Source of the DNA: Chroococcidiopsis thermalis PCC 7203
GTDB lineage: Bacteria > Cyanobacteriota > Cyanobacteriia > Cyanobacteriales > Chroococcidiopsidaceae
NCBI RefSeq assembly: GCF_000317125.1
Contig: NC_019695.1
Span: 5,444,336 to 5,508,335 of the forward strand
Length of the DNA: 64,000 nucleotides
Reading direction: 5' to 3'
This document shows positions 63,739-64,000 of this stretch, in pieces. Both the position numbers and the translations under genes were made by a program. The stretch's first letter is position 1, and every line of letters begins with the position of its first letter. The notes beneath the pieces are model-generated. The model saw only the letters and a program-made list of their open reading frames with translations. It did not search any database and was not told where the DNA came from.

Positions 63739-64000
63739 AGAATGCCTCGGATAGGATAATTTTTGATCCTACTGCACAAGTTTGATACTACTTCACAAAA
63801 TTGTGCGTACTTGTCAATTTTTAATTTAGCCTAGAAACTCAAAGTATAGTTTTTGAAGTGCAGCTATTTAAACGAAGTGCAATTAGAAGTAAAGTCGCAC
63901 TTTCATTTCAGCTTGCTGTTAGTTATTTGTCGCGTTTCAACCAATGATTGAGGTCGTCTCAATCTACAATTTTGTGCTGTCTGTCAACTAATTGGAGACA
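63739..64000. other. Right-edge region upstream of hxlR
   Basis: The first 75 bp hold the regulator's operator-like repeats. The rest (63815-64000) is AT-rich, and no gene can be called before the window ends. Confidence 0.5.
63765..63810 (-). promoter_or_regulatory. HxlR-type operator repeats
   Basis: GATCCTACTGCACAAG (63765-63780) and GATACTACTTCACAAA (63784-63799) are direct repeats 19 bp apart. The second pairs with TTGTGCGTA (63801-63809) as an inverted repeat CACAA-AA-TTGTG. The site lies 27-72 bp upstream of the regulator's start. Confidence 0.6.

Overview
The window is a chromosomal segment of a cyanobacterium. It is very rich in the HIP1 octamer GCGATCGC. It encodes cyanobacterium-specific proteins: NdhL of the photosynthetic NDH-1 complex, the short cyanobacterial Hfq, a HetZ-related protein, a Ycf52-type acetyltransferase, a candidate monoglucosyldiacylglycerol synthase, and DUF3007 next to trpA. 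The short tandem repeats (heptamers such as AAAAGTC, ACCAACT and AATTCCG, and 9-mers such as GGAGACAAG) are typical of filamentous and Chroococcidiopsis-like lineages. I infer a member of or near the Chroococcidiopsidales/Nostocales, but the window has no marker that fixes the genus. There is no prophage, insertion sequence, CRISPR array or rRNA operon.

Layout. 0.5-5 kb: ComFB-like protein, LytM/M23 peptidase, a CPA2 cation/proton antiporter and Hfq. 5.1-7.3 kb: dapF, then a small MarR regulon of two genes and three matching palindromic operators. 7.3-15.5 kb: a STAND/NB-ARC ATPase without sensor repeats, a beta-helix protein, a large hybrid histidine kinase, a BtuF-like corrinoid-binding protein and a PHP protein. 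15.8-23.5 kb: a YrdC-type t6A enzyme, LarC, a membrane protein/TetR pair with an operator, two LEA-like lipoproteins, a YbhN-family membrane protein and an intron-free tRNA-Leu(UAA). 23.9-28.6 kb: ndhL-DUF3007-trpA, tmk-flavoprotein and holB. 28.7-37 kb: pyrD, a methyltransferase, a decayed fluoride-channel gene, htpX, sodC, a nucleoside-type ABC permease and upp. 37-48 kb: HetZ-related protein, a protein with a secretion-ATPase N-domain, an M61 peptidase, a nitrilase-family amidase, fba, tRNA-Lys, an acetyltransferase and a hydrolase. 48-64 kb: ubiX-rnr, clpP, a DUF255 thioredoxin-like protein, dnaX, MgdA, cbiD-guaA and an HxlR regulator.

Most genes are housekeeping. Several connect by pathway: dnaX and holB (clamp loader); pyrD, upp and a nucleoside-type permease (pyrimidine synthesis and salvage); cbiD and the BtuF-like protein (corrinoids); and guaA and tmk (nucleotide supply).

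The most unusual feature is the behaviour of small repeats. Repeat families that are normally intergenic lie inside reading frames and are translated in cbiD, dnaX, the DUF255 gene, the LytM gene and probably the NB-ARC gene. In cbiD one block is exactly nine 9-base units and another is six 7-base units, so the frame is kept. A second pattern is a set of palindromes placed between convergent genes, one of them flanked by a perfect 10-bp direct repeat as a miniature mobile element would be. The best candidate local circuit is the MarR regulon at 6.0-7.3 kb. Its first operator overlaps the -10 box of a promoter that should give a leaderless mRNA.
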